Part shown: positions 1 to 7,583 of the stretch, piece after piece
Layout of the letters: the number at the start of each line of letters is the position of its first letter
Numbering within the stretch: the stretch's first letter is position 1
Assembly (NCBI GenBank): GCA_018676675.1
Contig: JABHEG010000061.1
Location: 1 to 36,816 of the forward strand
Reading direction: 5' to 3'
DNA from: Lentisphaerota bacterium
Lineage (GTDB): Bacteria > Verrucomicrobiota > Lentisphaeria > Oligosphaerales > JABHEG01
Length of the DNA stretch: 36,816 bases
Notes under the pieces: model-generated
What the model was told of the DNA's origin: nothing
The model's database searches: none
What the model saw: the letters and a program-made list of their open reading frames with translations, nothing else
Position numbers and translations under genes: made by a program

Positions 1-357
1 AAGGACTCACCGAACGCCGGCCTGGACGCAGCTTTCCGAGGAAAAAAACACCAACGAAGCACCGTCACGTCATGAACCGCAAAAGGATCTGAGGCCGTCG
101 CGCCGCCCGGACGCTTAGGTTGACGGCATTGCCCCCGGCCCCCCATCTGAGGCGGCTGTGTACGGAAGGCGCCAGAGCCCGCCGGCCGTACACAGCCCCG
201 TTGCCTCCGCTCGCGCGACGGGCGACGTGGCAGCCAGCCAGTACAGATGCGTTGTCGTTTGCCCGGCGCACAAGCCTGCCAGGAAAGGCACTACGCACCA
301 CATTGGCGGGGGTCCATAGCCTGCGGATTCCCTGATTGACCTTCATGCGCATGGCGG
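1..357. other. Left-edge non-coding stretch, downstream of the first secreted-protein gene
   Basis: No convincing gene is visible. Forward reading frames open at the left edge close at stops ending at 75, 90 and 118. The one ending at 118 gives a hydrophilic, charged tail (TQLSEEKNTNEAPSR, QKDLRPSRRPDA) and could be the C-terminus of a gene entering from the left, but nothing separates it from chance. The rest lies 3' of the minus-strand gene ending at 358 and holds the hairpin at 149-207. Confidence 0.4.
149..207. repeat. Long imperfect hairpin downstream of the 358-3900 gene
   Basis: A perfect 12-bp inverted repeat, GGCTGTGTACGG at 154-165 and CCGTACACAGCC at 186-197, encloses a 20-nt loop. 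It is extended outward by GAGGC (149-153) against GCCTC (203-207) with a 5-nt bulge. It sits about 150-200 nt beyond the stop of the minus-strand gene, so it could act as a transcription terminator or be a dispersed palindromic repeat. There is no clean T-tract on either side. Confidence 0.5.
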
Positions 358-3300
358 TCACCTGACCAGCAGGATCTTGAGGGCGTGCTTGTCGAGCTCG
401 AATGTGCAGGTTCTTGCCGCAGTCATTTCTACAGGCTCCCCGGTCTCGAAGTCGCTGGCTTCGGGGGTTACTCCGAGCTTCAGGGCTTTCCGGTCCAGCG
501 TGACCTGGGCTTTCCCCCCATCGCCGTAGTCGGTGACCACAACCACGGTTGCTCCCGGCTTGCTGATGGTGAGAGTTCTGGCGTCAACGCCGTCGATCCG
601 GATCGGCTGAGGCGTGTCCCAGTAGTTGTAGACCGCGCAATCCGGTCCACCATAGCCGAACTCGAACAGTTTCCGGTAGAGTTCGTAGTCGCTCTTTGGG
701 CGGTAGTCAAAGTTCTGAATTTCGTGGACGAGGCAGACACCCAAACGGGTCCGCCACATGCGCGGTGTCCGCGGGTCATCGACCTTGGGGTGTCCTCCGG
801 CGAGGATCGTCGGCCAGGCTCCCACCTGGCGCCCGATCGTTTCGGCCACGGCCAGGTCCGGCGAGAAGCGATCCTGGAAGTCGCTGTACCCGTAGCGCCA
901 TTCCCAGTCCATGTTGCAGTTTCCGTACGACAGAATGGGCACGATCATGGTGTTGGTCATATGGGACAATTGGATGAGGGGCAGTCGACTGGCGGGGAGC
1001 TTCTTGCCCTCCTGCCAGTGCATAATGGCGGTCCGTTTGACCAGTTCACGCAGGTGGAACAGTCCCATGCCGGGGTGGACCGCGCCGGCATCATCGATCC
1101 AGGCATTGCCCACCACGGGGTCGTAGTGGGCTGAAAGGAACATGTTGTCCCAGTAGACGCCATCCGTCCAGGTCAGCATTTTGCGGTAGTACCAGACAGC
1201 ACAATCGACGAAGCTCCGAGAGGGGCTTACATCGTACCCCACCCCGCTGCGATCGCTCCAGTCCCGATTGAACCAGCCGTAACGCAGCCATTCATCCTGG
1301 AAGGTTGCGAACTCGGGAGCCTGGAAGCCGATGCCCCGGGCATTGGTGTACCCGAACAGTCTGCTTCCATCCTTCCATTGACAGCTCTTGGCGCGGTGGA
1401 AGCCGGCATTCATATGGAGCCGCATGAATTCGTAGCCGTGCGCTGAATACCCCTTCCCGTCGTTTGGGTGTCGGGTCTCGATCAGTGCCATCCAGCGTTT
1501 TTTGAAATCCTCGTTGATCGTGCCGGTCTCCCGGGATTTTTTGAGCTCGTCGTAGAACTCAAACGTCTTCTTGTAGGGATAGAGATCGTGGTTGACACCA
1601 CCCCAGTAGTAGCAAGACCCCAACCAGCCGACGGAGCGTCCCCCAGGGACAGACTTGTTTCCGGTCCAGCGTCGCCAGCCCTCGGGCATGGGCTTCGTCG
1701 GGGTCACCTGCAGGCCGAAGACGATGCGGCGTTCGCTGGTCAGACGGGTTGGTTTGGTGACGAGATTGACCCGCATCGTGAGGGTGTCTCCCTGGCGGAT
1801 GAGCTCAATGGTTGGTGTTTCGGCGTCCAGCGCCCAGCCACGATCCGTGTCGGCAAACCAGCAGACTCCTCGTTCTGCTCCGCCAACCCATAGATAGGGG
1901 AAGAAGGTGTTCTGGATGTCAATCTTGTTGCCCTTTGAGCTGTCCCAGATCGGGCCGTCACCTTCCGGCACGAAGCCCGCGTAGTTGTGGCGGAGACTGT
2001 CGCCCACGGCGTGCATGTAGCGAGCCAGGGCGTTGCGGATGGGAATGGCTAGGGAAAGGCGGTCGAGCGTGGCCCTTTCCGTGGGAGGAAGCGTGAGTGT
2101 GGTCAGCATCATGCCGTCGACATCGTACTCCGTCTCCACCCTTGCGGAGATCGCCCCGGCGCGCCAACTCGATTTGCCGGCGACCTGATTGGCTCGTCGG
2201 GAAACCACAGCCCATCCGCGCCCCGCCACACTCTGAGACGCGGGAGTCTGCTTGCCTGTGTGCGTGGTGACTTCCCAGCGCATCGGGCCACTCAGCAGTT
2301 GCTGTCCTCGTGTCTCAACCGAGTCCCAAAGGCCGGTCGAACCGTGTTGGTGTGTGCGGAGTACACAGGCGACATTGGCTCCCTCGACCGTCAGAGGCTC
2401 AAATGGGGGCATCACCTCGTCGGTGATCCCGAGCTGATTGCCCTCCCACTCGAACCGCTTCCGGACAAAGGGCTGTACCACGGGAGTTGAGGGAACGGTC
2501 TTGTCGCCGGCCAGGAGCACCGACACCTCATAGTCCCCATCCGGGAGGTCCGGGATGGCGTGTATGTCTTCGACCATGTGGTCGGCGAATGCGAGTTTGG
2601 TTTCCCAGATAGGCGGGCTCGCGTCGTTGCGTGGGGCTCGGAAGATGCCGGCTGTGCCCCCGGTGACCTGGGTGCGGGAGGCAAGGGCCGTCAGGTCCAC
2701 GCGGAGCCTGATCTTGTTGTGATACGGGTAGTATTTGAAGAGCAAGTTGACCGAGCGTTTCTGTTCCTTCCCGATCGACCACACGGCGTCCGGACGGTGG
2801 AATGTCCAACGGACATCGCGGGCGAAGTAGACCGTGTCATCCAGAGGCGATGTCACGCGCAGGACGGTGTGGTGGAGGCCGGCATCGCCGGCGTCACCAC
2901 TGATCATCTCCACGACCTCCGCACCACCTGCGGGGATGTCGTGTATTTGGTCAATCGTGGTTGCCGGGTTGCGGTGCCAGGCATCGGAGAGTACCACCCG
3001 GGCCTTGATCGGCTTCGGGTGCGGATTGCGCACCTCCACCCGGATAATGGCGTTGCGTCCGTCCTCATCCCCGGTCATGTCCAGCACGCGCGTGATTGGT
3101 GCTGCAGGCAGCCAGCGGACAACCGGCATGCTCGGCTGGTCCAGGTAGCTCACTCCCCCGCCCGACCACTGAGACTGTGCGCCGGGGCGTCGCCAGTTCC
3201 GTGCAACCCGGATCCCCCAAGGCGTCGCCAGATCGCGTTCATTGGCCCCGAGAGACTCCAGTGGAAATGCCATCTCGACATGCCACCACCCATCGCTGAC

Positions 3301-3900
3301 ACCGCTCCTGAACGACCACTTGGGCAGACGCCATGAAAAATCGGCTGGGTTTCGGGAGTCGTCGGGGTCGTTGGCGTGGTCGTATAGGGCGCCGCGGGCG
3401 TTGGAGATGAGGTGATAGAACGCCCGCTCGCCGTCCTCACGCCCGCGTTTGGGGTCGAGGACCAGTTCGAGTGAATCATCGAGGAAGGCGGCCTTGACAT
3501 CGTTCTTGGGATGAGGCACAGCGCGGGTCAGCACCGAATTGTCCGGCGGGGTCTGGGACCTGACGGCTATGAACAGCTGCTTCCCGTCGCAGCCGAGCCA
3601 GAAGACCCCGTTTCGGGGCGTGATCGTTCCACCACGGTGGGCCGCGAATCCCACGATCCGGGCAGCGTCTTGCCACTCCCGTTCATTGATCACACCGTCG
3701 CAGGTTGGGGCTGTTCGCATCAGCGGTAGTGCCACGCGGGGGACGTTGTCCGCAGGCACGACCATCTCGCGTGCGGACGCCGCAAAAGGGAAGACAGTCA
3801 GAACGCACAGCCGGAACGGAAGCCGGATGTCCTTCAAGATCTTGTGCGATCTGGGAGCACAGCGGTTCGAGGGCCTCTTCAGCGGTAGCGGCGGGGTCAT
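358..3900 (-). CDS. Secreted CBM9-like / putative glycoside hydrolase protein (DUF6067-like)
   Basis: About 1180 residues from an ATG at 3900-3898. The preceding bases carry CGGAGGGAGA roughly 12 nt upstream. A longer open frame to 4272 exists but runs through a palindromic repeat and has no protein-like composition. The N-terminus has a basic stretch, a hydrophobic core (LPFRLCVLTVFPF) and an ASA cleavage-like site near residue 43, so export is likely. Residues about 60-250 form a CBM9/DOMON-like sandwich, starting at CDGVINEREW. The middle is beta-rich. The C-terminal third looks like a TIM-barrel glycosidase-type domain with DGVYWDN near 913-919, where the Asp is a candidate catalytic residue, and a final small beta domain. 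It is paralogous to 28665-33128 (compare PPFEPLTVEGANV with PPWTPMTVTGTTI, and LLSGPMR with LLTGPMR). The substrate is unknown, and assignment to DUF6067 is from memory of the fold and layout. Confidence 0.8.
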   Translation of the reverse strand: MTPPLPLKRPSNRCAPRSHKILKDIRLPFRLCVLTVFPFAASAREMVVPADNVPRVALPLMRTAPTCDGVINEREWQDAARIVGFAAHRGGTITPRNGVFWLGCDGKQLFIAVRSQTPPDNSVLTRAVPHPKNDVKAAFLDDSLELVLDPKRGREDGERAFYHLISNARGALYDHANDPDDSRNPADFSWRLPKWSFRSGVSDGWWHVEMAFPLESLGANERDLATPWGIRVARNWRRPGAQSQWSGGGVSYLDQPSMPVVRWLPAAPITRVLDMTGDEDGRNAIIRVEVRNPHPKPIKARVVLSDAWHRNPATTIDQIHDIPAGGAEVVEMISGDAGDAGLHHTVLRVTSPLDDTVYFARDVRWTFHRPDAVWSIGKEQKRSVNLLFKYYPYHNKIRLRVDLTALASRTQVTGGTAGIFRAPRNDASPPIWETKLAFADHMVEDIHAIPDLPDGDYEVSVLLAGDKTVPSTPVVQPFVRKRFEWEGNQLGITDEVMPPFEPLTVEGANVACVLRTHQHGSTGLWDSVETRGQQLLSGPMRWEVTTHTGKQTPASQSVAGRGWAVVSRRANQVAGKSSWRAGAISARVETEYDVDGMMLTTLTLPPTERATLDRLSLAIPIRNALARYMHAVGDSLRHNYAGFVPEGDGPIWDSSKGNKIDIQNTFFPYLWVGGAERGVCWFADTDRGWALDAETPTIELIRQGDTLTMRVNLVTKPTRLTSERRIVFGLQVTPTKPMPEGWRRWTGNKSVPGGRSVGWLGSCYYWGGVNHDLYPYKKTFEFYDELKKSRETGTINEDFKKRWMALIETRHPNDGKGYSAHGYEFMRLHMNAGFHRAKSCQWKDGSRLFGYTNARGIGFQAPEFATFQDEWLRYGWFNRDWSDRSGVGYDVSPSRSFVDCAVWYYRKMLTWTDGVYWDNMFLSAHYDPVVGNAWIDDAGAVHPGMGLFHLRELVKRTAIMHWQEGKKLPASRLPLIQLSHMTNTMIVPILSYGNCNMDWEWRYGYSDFQDRFSPDLAVAETIGRQVGAWPTILAGGHPKVDDPRTPRMWRTRLGVCLVHEIQNFDYRPKSDYELYRKLFEFGYGGPDCAVYNYWDTPQPIRIDGVDARTLTISKPGATVVVVTDYGDGGKAQVTLDRKALKLGVTPEASDFETGEPVEMTAARTCTFELDKHALKILLVR

Positions 3901-4370
3901 GGTGTTTCGTTCTCCCTCCGACAGATCCATCGCGTTGCCGAACACAATGGGAGGGACAGTACCCTGACTGATGGGACAGGTCAACGGGCACGTGTTGTGG
4001 GAACGTAACCTCTCAGTTACGTGAGGCGGCTCGACGGAGTCTCTCCCTCCATCGGACACAGATGGCCAGAGAATCCCTGGAGGGAGAGACTCCGTCGAGC
4101 CATCTTGGAGTTCTCCCCCCACGTAACTGAGGCATGTGTGGGAACCGTGGCAATCGACAGTCATCTCGCGACACTCCCTCGGAATGGCGTTAGATTGAGA
4201 GGAAGGGAAGATATGGGGAAGGGAGTGGCATGGGAGCAGAGGCAGCTCGTGGGTGAAAAGATACGGCCCCACGGCGCAAGACCGTGGCAGCCCGGGGGCA
4301 CAGCTCGCGGAGCGCCTTTCAGGTCCGGCCCGGTTTGGCCAGAGGCTGCCAACTGAAAGGTATCACTGCA
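3901..4370. other. Divergent spacer between the 358-3900 and 4371-5435 genes
   Basis: This 470-nt spacer must hold both divergent promoters. It contains the MITE-like element at 3996-4145 and a small perfect hairpin (CCACGG at 4269-4274, CCGTGG at 4282-4287, 7-nt loop). I see no convincing -35/-10 pair and no further gene. Confidence 0.6.
3996..4145. repeat. MITE-like palindromic element with nested inverted repeats and flanking 9-bp direct repeats
   Basis: A perfect 24-bp inverted repeat (4028-4051 and 4078-4101; arm starts GGCTCGACGGAG) encloses a 26-nt loop. Outside it is a second perfect 12-bp inverted repeat, CTCAGTTACGTG at 4012-4023 and CACGTAACTGAG at 4120-4131. The 9-mer TGTGGGAAC occurs directly repeated at 3996-4004 and 4137-4145, as a target-site duplication would. 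ACGTAAC at 4003-4009 can also pair locally with GTTACGT at 4016-4022, so two alternative foldings compete for the same strand. No transposase is present. It lies about 100 nt upstream of the ATG at 3900. It could be a non-autonomous mobile element or a large structured regulatory palindrome. Confidence 0.65.
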
Positions 4371-5435
4371 TTGGATTTCGACCGTTACCTCGAGGCGTTT
4401 CGCGCTCGTTTCAATCCTATCCTGGCTGCCTTTCTGGAGTCACTCAGAGGGCGTCCGTCCAGAGTTGGCGGGGCGGCTCCCGCGGTCTTCTCTGAGATCG
4501 AGCGGTTCACTCTGCAGGGCGGCAAGCGCACTCGCCCCCTCCTCGTCTCCCTTGGGCACGAGGCCTACGGCGGACAGCCTGACGGGGCCATTCTCCGAGC
4601 CGCCTGCTCCATTGAGCTGATGCAGACGTTTCTCCTGATCCACGACGACATCATGGACCACGCCGACGATCGTCGCGGAGCGGCTACAGCCCATCGCCAG
4701 CTTTCCGTGAGCGCTCCCGTATGGGGTGTCACGAATGCCGAACACCATGGCGTGACACTGGCTATTCTGGCCGGCGATATCGCTGCCGCTTACGGGATGA
4801 TGGCCATCGGGACGTCCGGCTTTGCGCCGGAACGCAGCGCGCGGGCTCAGCAGCTTTACGCGGAGGTCGTTGCGGATGAGGGGTACGGTCAGGTTCTCGA
4901 TTCGACGGCCATGGTCAGCAGCGGCTGCACGGCGGAAGACGTCGCGAACACGGCCTACTACAAGACCGCCCGGTACACGACCGAAGGGCCGCTGCATCTT
5001 GGAGCCGTCCTGGCTGGAGTGGGCGATGGCGAACTTGACTGCCTCTCGGCGTATGCCCGTCCCCTCGGCTACGCGTTCCAACTGCAGGATGACATTCTGG
5101 ACCTGACCGGGGATCCGCTCAAGACCAACAAGACCCGGGGAAAGGACATTCTGGAGGGGAAACGTACGCTCCCGATCCTGATGGGGTTGGAGCGGGCTGG
5201 CCCTCGTGGCAGAGAACAGATAGAAGCAGCCCTTGGCAAAGCAGAGCCGCCGGACAGGGAGGTCGTGGCCATCGTCGATTTGCTCTCTTCTCTGGGCATC
5301 TTTGTCGATGCTGCGAAGCGCGTGGAGAGCTTGGCTGACGAAGCGAAGGCGGCCCTCTCTGCCTGTGCCGTTCCTGAAGAGACGCGCGAGCGCCTTGCGG
5401 AGTTCGCGGATTACCTGGTCCGGCGCAATTCGTGA
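4371..5435 (+). CDS. Polyprenyl diphosphate synthase (short-chain, GGPP-synthase-like)
   Basis: Trans-isoprenyl diphosphate synthase that condenses IPP with allylic diphosphates in the cytoplasm. The start chosen is TTG at 4371, preceded by GAAAGG 10 nt upstream, giving 354 residues, the normal family size. The frame stays open upstream but that part has no family-like sequence. Visible motifs are GGKRTRP at 50-56, the first Asp-rich motif DDIMD at 92-96 and the second DDILD at 240-244. The first motif is DDxxD without the two-residue insertion of bacterial FPP synthases, and a Phe sits five residues before it (F87). That combination is typical of archaeal-type GGPP synthases, so a C15-C20 product is likely, but chain length needs assay. 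A spacer of 185 nt with tandem repeats separates it from miaA on the same strand. Confidence 0.9.
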   Translation: MDFDRYLEAFRARFNPILAAFLESLRGRPSRVGGAAPAVFSEIERFTLQGGKRTRPLLVSLGHEAYGGQPDGAILRAACSIELMQTFLLIHDDIMDHADDRRGAATAHRQLSVSAPVWGVTNAEHHGVTLAILAGDIAAAYGMMAIGTSGFAPERSARAQQLYAEVVADEGYGQVLDSTAMVSSGCTAEDVANTAYYKTARYTTEGPLHLGAVLAGVGDGELDCLSAYARPLGYAFQLQDDILDLTGDPLKTNKTRGKDILEGKRTLPILMGLERAGPRGREQIEAALGKAEPPDREVVAIVDLLSSLGIFVDAAKRVESLADEAKAALSACAVPEETRERLAEFADYLVRRNS

Positions 5436-5620
5436 TGGGAGCGGCCGTTCTCGACCGTTTGGCCCTGTGGAGAGCGTTCGTCCTCGACCGTTTGGCCCTG
5501 TGGAGAGCGTTCGTCCTCGACCGTTTGGCGTGCGCGCTGCAACGGCGGGGGACCGCCGCTCTCCAGGGGGACGTCGTGCTCTCGACAGTGGCGTGCCACA
5601 CAGCTCATTGACAGGAACTC
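5436..5620. other. Spacer between polyprenyl synthase and miaA
   Basis: This 185-nt spacer contains the 33-bp tandem repeat at 5451-5529, followed by a small GC hairpin (CGGCGG at 5543-5548, CCGCCG at 5553-5558, GGGA loop). CGCTCTCCAGGG just after the hairpin is close to the reverse complement of CCCTGTGGAGAGCG within each repeat unit, so the tract can fold back on itself. It may attenuate or terminate transcription between the two genes. AGGA ahead of 5621 serves as the miaA ribosome-binding site. Confidence 0.5.
5451..5529. repeat. 33-bp tandem direct repeat (2.4 copies)
   Basis: Two identical 33-bp units (5451-5483 and 5484-5516) begin TCGACCGTTTGGCCCTG and are followed by a 13-base partial unit (5517-5529). 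There is no spacer between units, so this is a minisatellite and not a CRISPR. It lies entirely between genes. Confidence 0.9.
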
Positions 5621-6553
5621 ATGGCAGATCCACCCCCCAATTTGGTTGTAGTTGTCGGCGCCACCGCAGTGGGGAAGACGCGGACGGCCCTCGATATGGC
5701 CACTGCCTTCAGGGGGGAGATTGTCAATGGCGACGCGACGGCGATGTATCGTCTGCTGGACGTAGGCTCGGCCAAACCCACCGCGTGCGAGCGAGCTGAG
5801 GTCCCCCATCACCTCGTGGACGTGGCCGATCCGGATGAATTGATCGCCGTGTCCGACTACCAGGAGATGGCCTACGCGGCCATTGATGAGATCGCTACCC
5901 GTGGCGGGACGCCGTTTCTAGTTGGGGGCTCCGGTCTGTTCATGCGTTCGGTGATGGAAGGGTATTGCTTCCCCCCCACGGCTCCTGACGCAGCCCTCCG
6001 GGAGCGCCTGGAGACGGAAGCGGGCGCACGCGGAGGCCAGTGGCTGCACGCGAGACTGTCCGAGATCGACCCCGTCGCGGCGGGTCGGATCCACCCAAAC
6101 AACATCAGGCGCATGGTTAGGGCACTCGAGGTCTTCGAGGACACCGGCAAACCGATATCGCACTTCTGGGAGACTCGGGAACCGCGCTACACATGTGTCA
6201 CCGTAGGACTCATGCGTGACCGTGAGGAGCTTTGGGATCGAGTCGATCAGCGGGTAGATGCGATGTTTTTAGCTGGTCTTGCCGACGAGGTGAGAGGCAT
6301 TCTTGAGCGTGGCTACGCGGCGACATGCCCCGCTCTTCGCGCCATCGGGTACCGCCAGGTTGTTCCCTATGTACGCGGAGAGATCGGTGAGGAGGAAGCG
6401 CGGGACGCGGTCAAAAGCGCGACGCGGCGTCTCGCTCGCCAGCAGCTCACCAGTTGGTTCCGGGCTGACGATCCCGGGATCCGGTGGTTCGCGGCCGGTG
6501 CAGACGACCTTCGGGAGCAGGTGCATGCGTTCCTGGCAGCGCGGGGCGTCTGA
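5621..6553 (+). CDS. miaA: tRNA dimethylallyltransferase MiaA
   Basis: Transfers the dimethylallyl group from DMAPP to N6 of A37 in tRNAs that read UNN codons. It has 310 residues, normal for the family. The P-loop-like GATAVGKT is at 13-20. The NGDATAMYR segment matches the usual SVDSMQVYR motif, with D38 in the position of the catalytic Asp. SAKPT is at 50-54, HHLVDVADP follows, and HPNNIRRMVRALEV matches the family's NPQRVIRALEV-like motif. The start ATG at 5621 has AGGA just upstream. It follows a prenyl diphosphate synthase on the same strand, so two enzymes that can use DMAPP as a substrate are adjacent. The next gene starts 82 nt downstream. Confidence 0.95.
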   Translation: MADPPPNLVVVVGATAVGKTRTALDMATAFRGEIVNGDATAMYRLLDVGSAKPTACERAEVPHHLVDVADPDELIAVSDYQEMAYAAIDEIATRGGTPFLVGGSGLFMRSVMEGYCFPPTAPDAALRERLETEAGARGGQWLHARLSEIDPVAAGRIHPNNIRRMVRALEVFEDTGKPISHFWETREPRYTCVTVGLMRDREELWDRVDQRVDAMFLAGLADEVRGILERGYAATCPALRAIGYRQVVPYVRGEIGEEEARDAVKSATRRLARQQLTSWFRADDPGIRWFAAGADDLREQVHAFLAARGV

Positions 6554-6635
6554 TCCGAAGCTCCGTCCTGATCACACCACCAGATCCACGCCCTTTCACG
6601 ACCCAACGGGCACCACCACCAGGAGATCGGCGAAC

Positions 6636-7535
6636 ATGCAGCGCATCAGCACCGAAACCTTGTACTTCGAGACGGGGGCGGGCAACACCGTCACGCATAC
6701 TGTTCAGCCCGGCGAGCTGTTTGAGGTCCAGACCCAGATTAACCGAGGACCGTGGATTGACCGCCTGCCGGAAGCAGAGCAAACGTACTGGCGCGAGCGA
6801 TTGCGCGACGGGAACCCGACGAGTGGCTGCATTCGGGTCGAAGGAGTTCGCCCCGGGGATATGCTGAGTGTCGACGTCGGCGAGATCCAGGTCGACCCGA
6901 TTGCCTACACCAGTTTTGGCGGGAACAATGGGGCCATGCCCGGCTGGCTGGACATCGGCGCCCATGCCAAGGTCGTCGAGGTTCGTGACGGTTTGATTCA
7001 TTGGAGCGATGAGCTGAAGCTCACAGCCAGACCGATGTTGGGGTTCGTGGGGGTAGCCCCCGAGAAGGAGACGCTCCACAACGGCTGGGGTGGAGAATGG
7101 GGGGGGAATCTCGATGCGCCGGAAGTCACGACCGGAGCAGCCCTGCATCTCCGCGTCCACCATGAGGGTGCTTTGCTCCACGTCGGCGATATGCACGCAC
7201 TGCAAGGCGATGGGGAGATCTGCGGGGCCGGCGGGATTGAGTGCGGAGGCCGCGTCCAGCTCACCTGCCGGATTGCAGGAGCGGCTCCGGAAGCACTGCG
7301 CTTCCCTCGCATTGAGACCGACACCCACATCGCTGTTGCCGCCAATGCCGTCCCCGCCGAGGACGCCTTTCGTATTGCCCTGGTCGACCTCCTGAACTGG
7401 CTGAAGGAGGACTACGGCATGGCCTACGGTGATGCCTATCTGCTCCTTGGCCAGGTCCTGGAAGCCCGGGTCACTCAGTTCGTGAATCCCTCGTTCACCT
7501 ACATTGCCAAAGTGGCAAAGAAGTACCTGCCGTAG
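6636..7535 (+). CDS. Acetamidase/formamidase-family protein
   Basis: About 299 residues, near the usual family size of roughly 300. The ATG at 6636 has AGGAGA 9 nt upstream; the frame is open further 5' but overlaps miaA and is not protein-like. Family signs are the N-terminal beta-rich segment with NPTSGCIRVEGVRPGDMLSVDV, the GDMHALQGDGE motif with conserved His and acidic residues, GGIECGGRVQL, and the C-terminal KEDYGMAYGDAYLLLG segment. FmdA/AmdA-type enzymes hydrolyse short-chain amides (formamide, acetamide) to ammonia and the acid in the cytoplasm. Many family members have unknown substrates, so the exact reaction is not assigned. It precedes the ZIP-like transporter by 48 nt, suggesting co-transcription. 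Confidence 0.9.
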   Translation: MQRISTETLYFETGAGNTVTHTVQPGELFEVQTQINRGPWIDRLPEAEQTYWRERLRDGNPTSGCIRVEGVRPGDMLSVDVGEIQVDPIAYTSFGGNNGAMPGWLDIGAHAKVVEVRDGLIHWSDELKLTARPMLGFVGVAPEKETLHNGWGGEWGGNLDAPEVTTGAALHLRVHHEGALLHVGDMHALQGDGEICGAGGIECGGRVQLTCRIAGAAPEALRFPRIETDTHIAVAANAVPAEDAFRIALVDLLNWLKEDYGMAYGDAYLLLGQVLEARVTQFVNPSFTYIAKVAKKYLP

Positions 7536-7583
7536 CGCCGACGTCTGCCGGCATCTGCAGCAGCTGCTGAAAGAGGTCGTCCC

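Noticed and set aside
2560..3336. 258-codon plus-strand frame
   Set aside because: Antisense to the secreted CBM9 protein, whose frame has a signal peptide, domain motifs and a full-length paralogue.
3901..4272. In-frame N-terminal extension of the 358-3900 protein
   Set aside because: It translates through the palindromic element, is not protein-like, and precedes a good signal peptide start at 3900.
5451..5529. Possible CRISPR
   Set aside because: Repeat units are directly abutting with no unique spacers.
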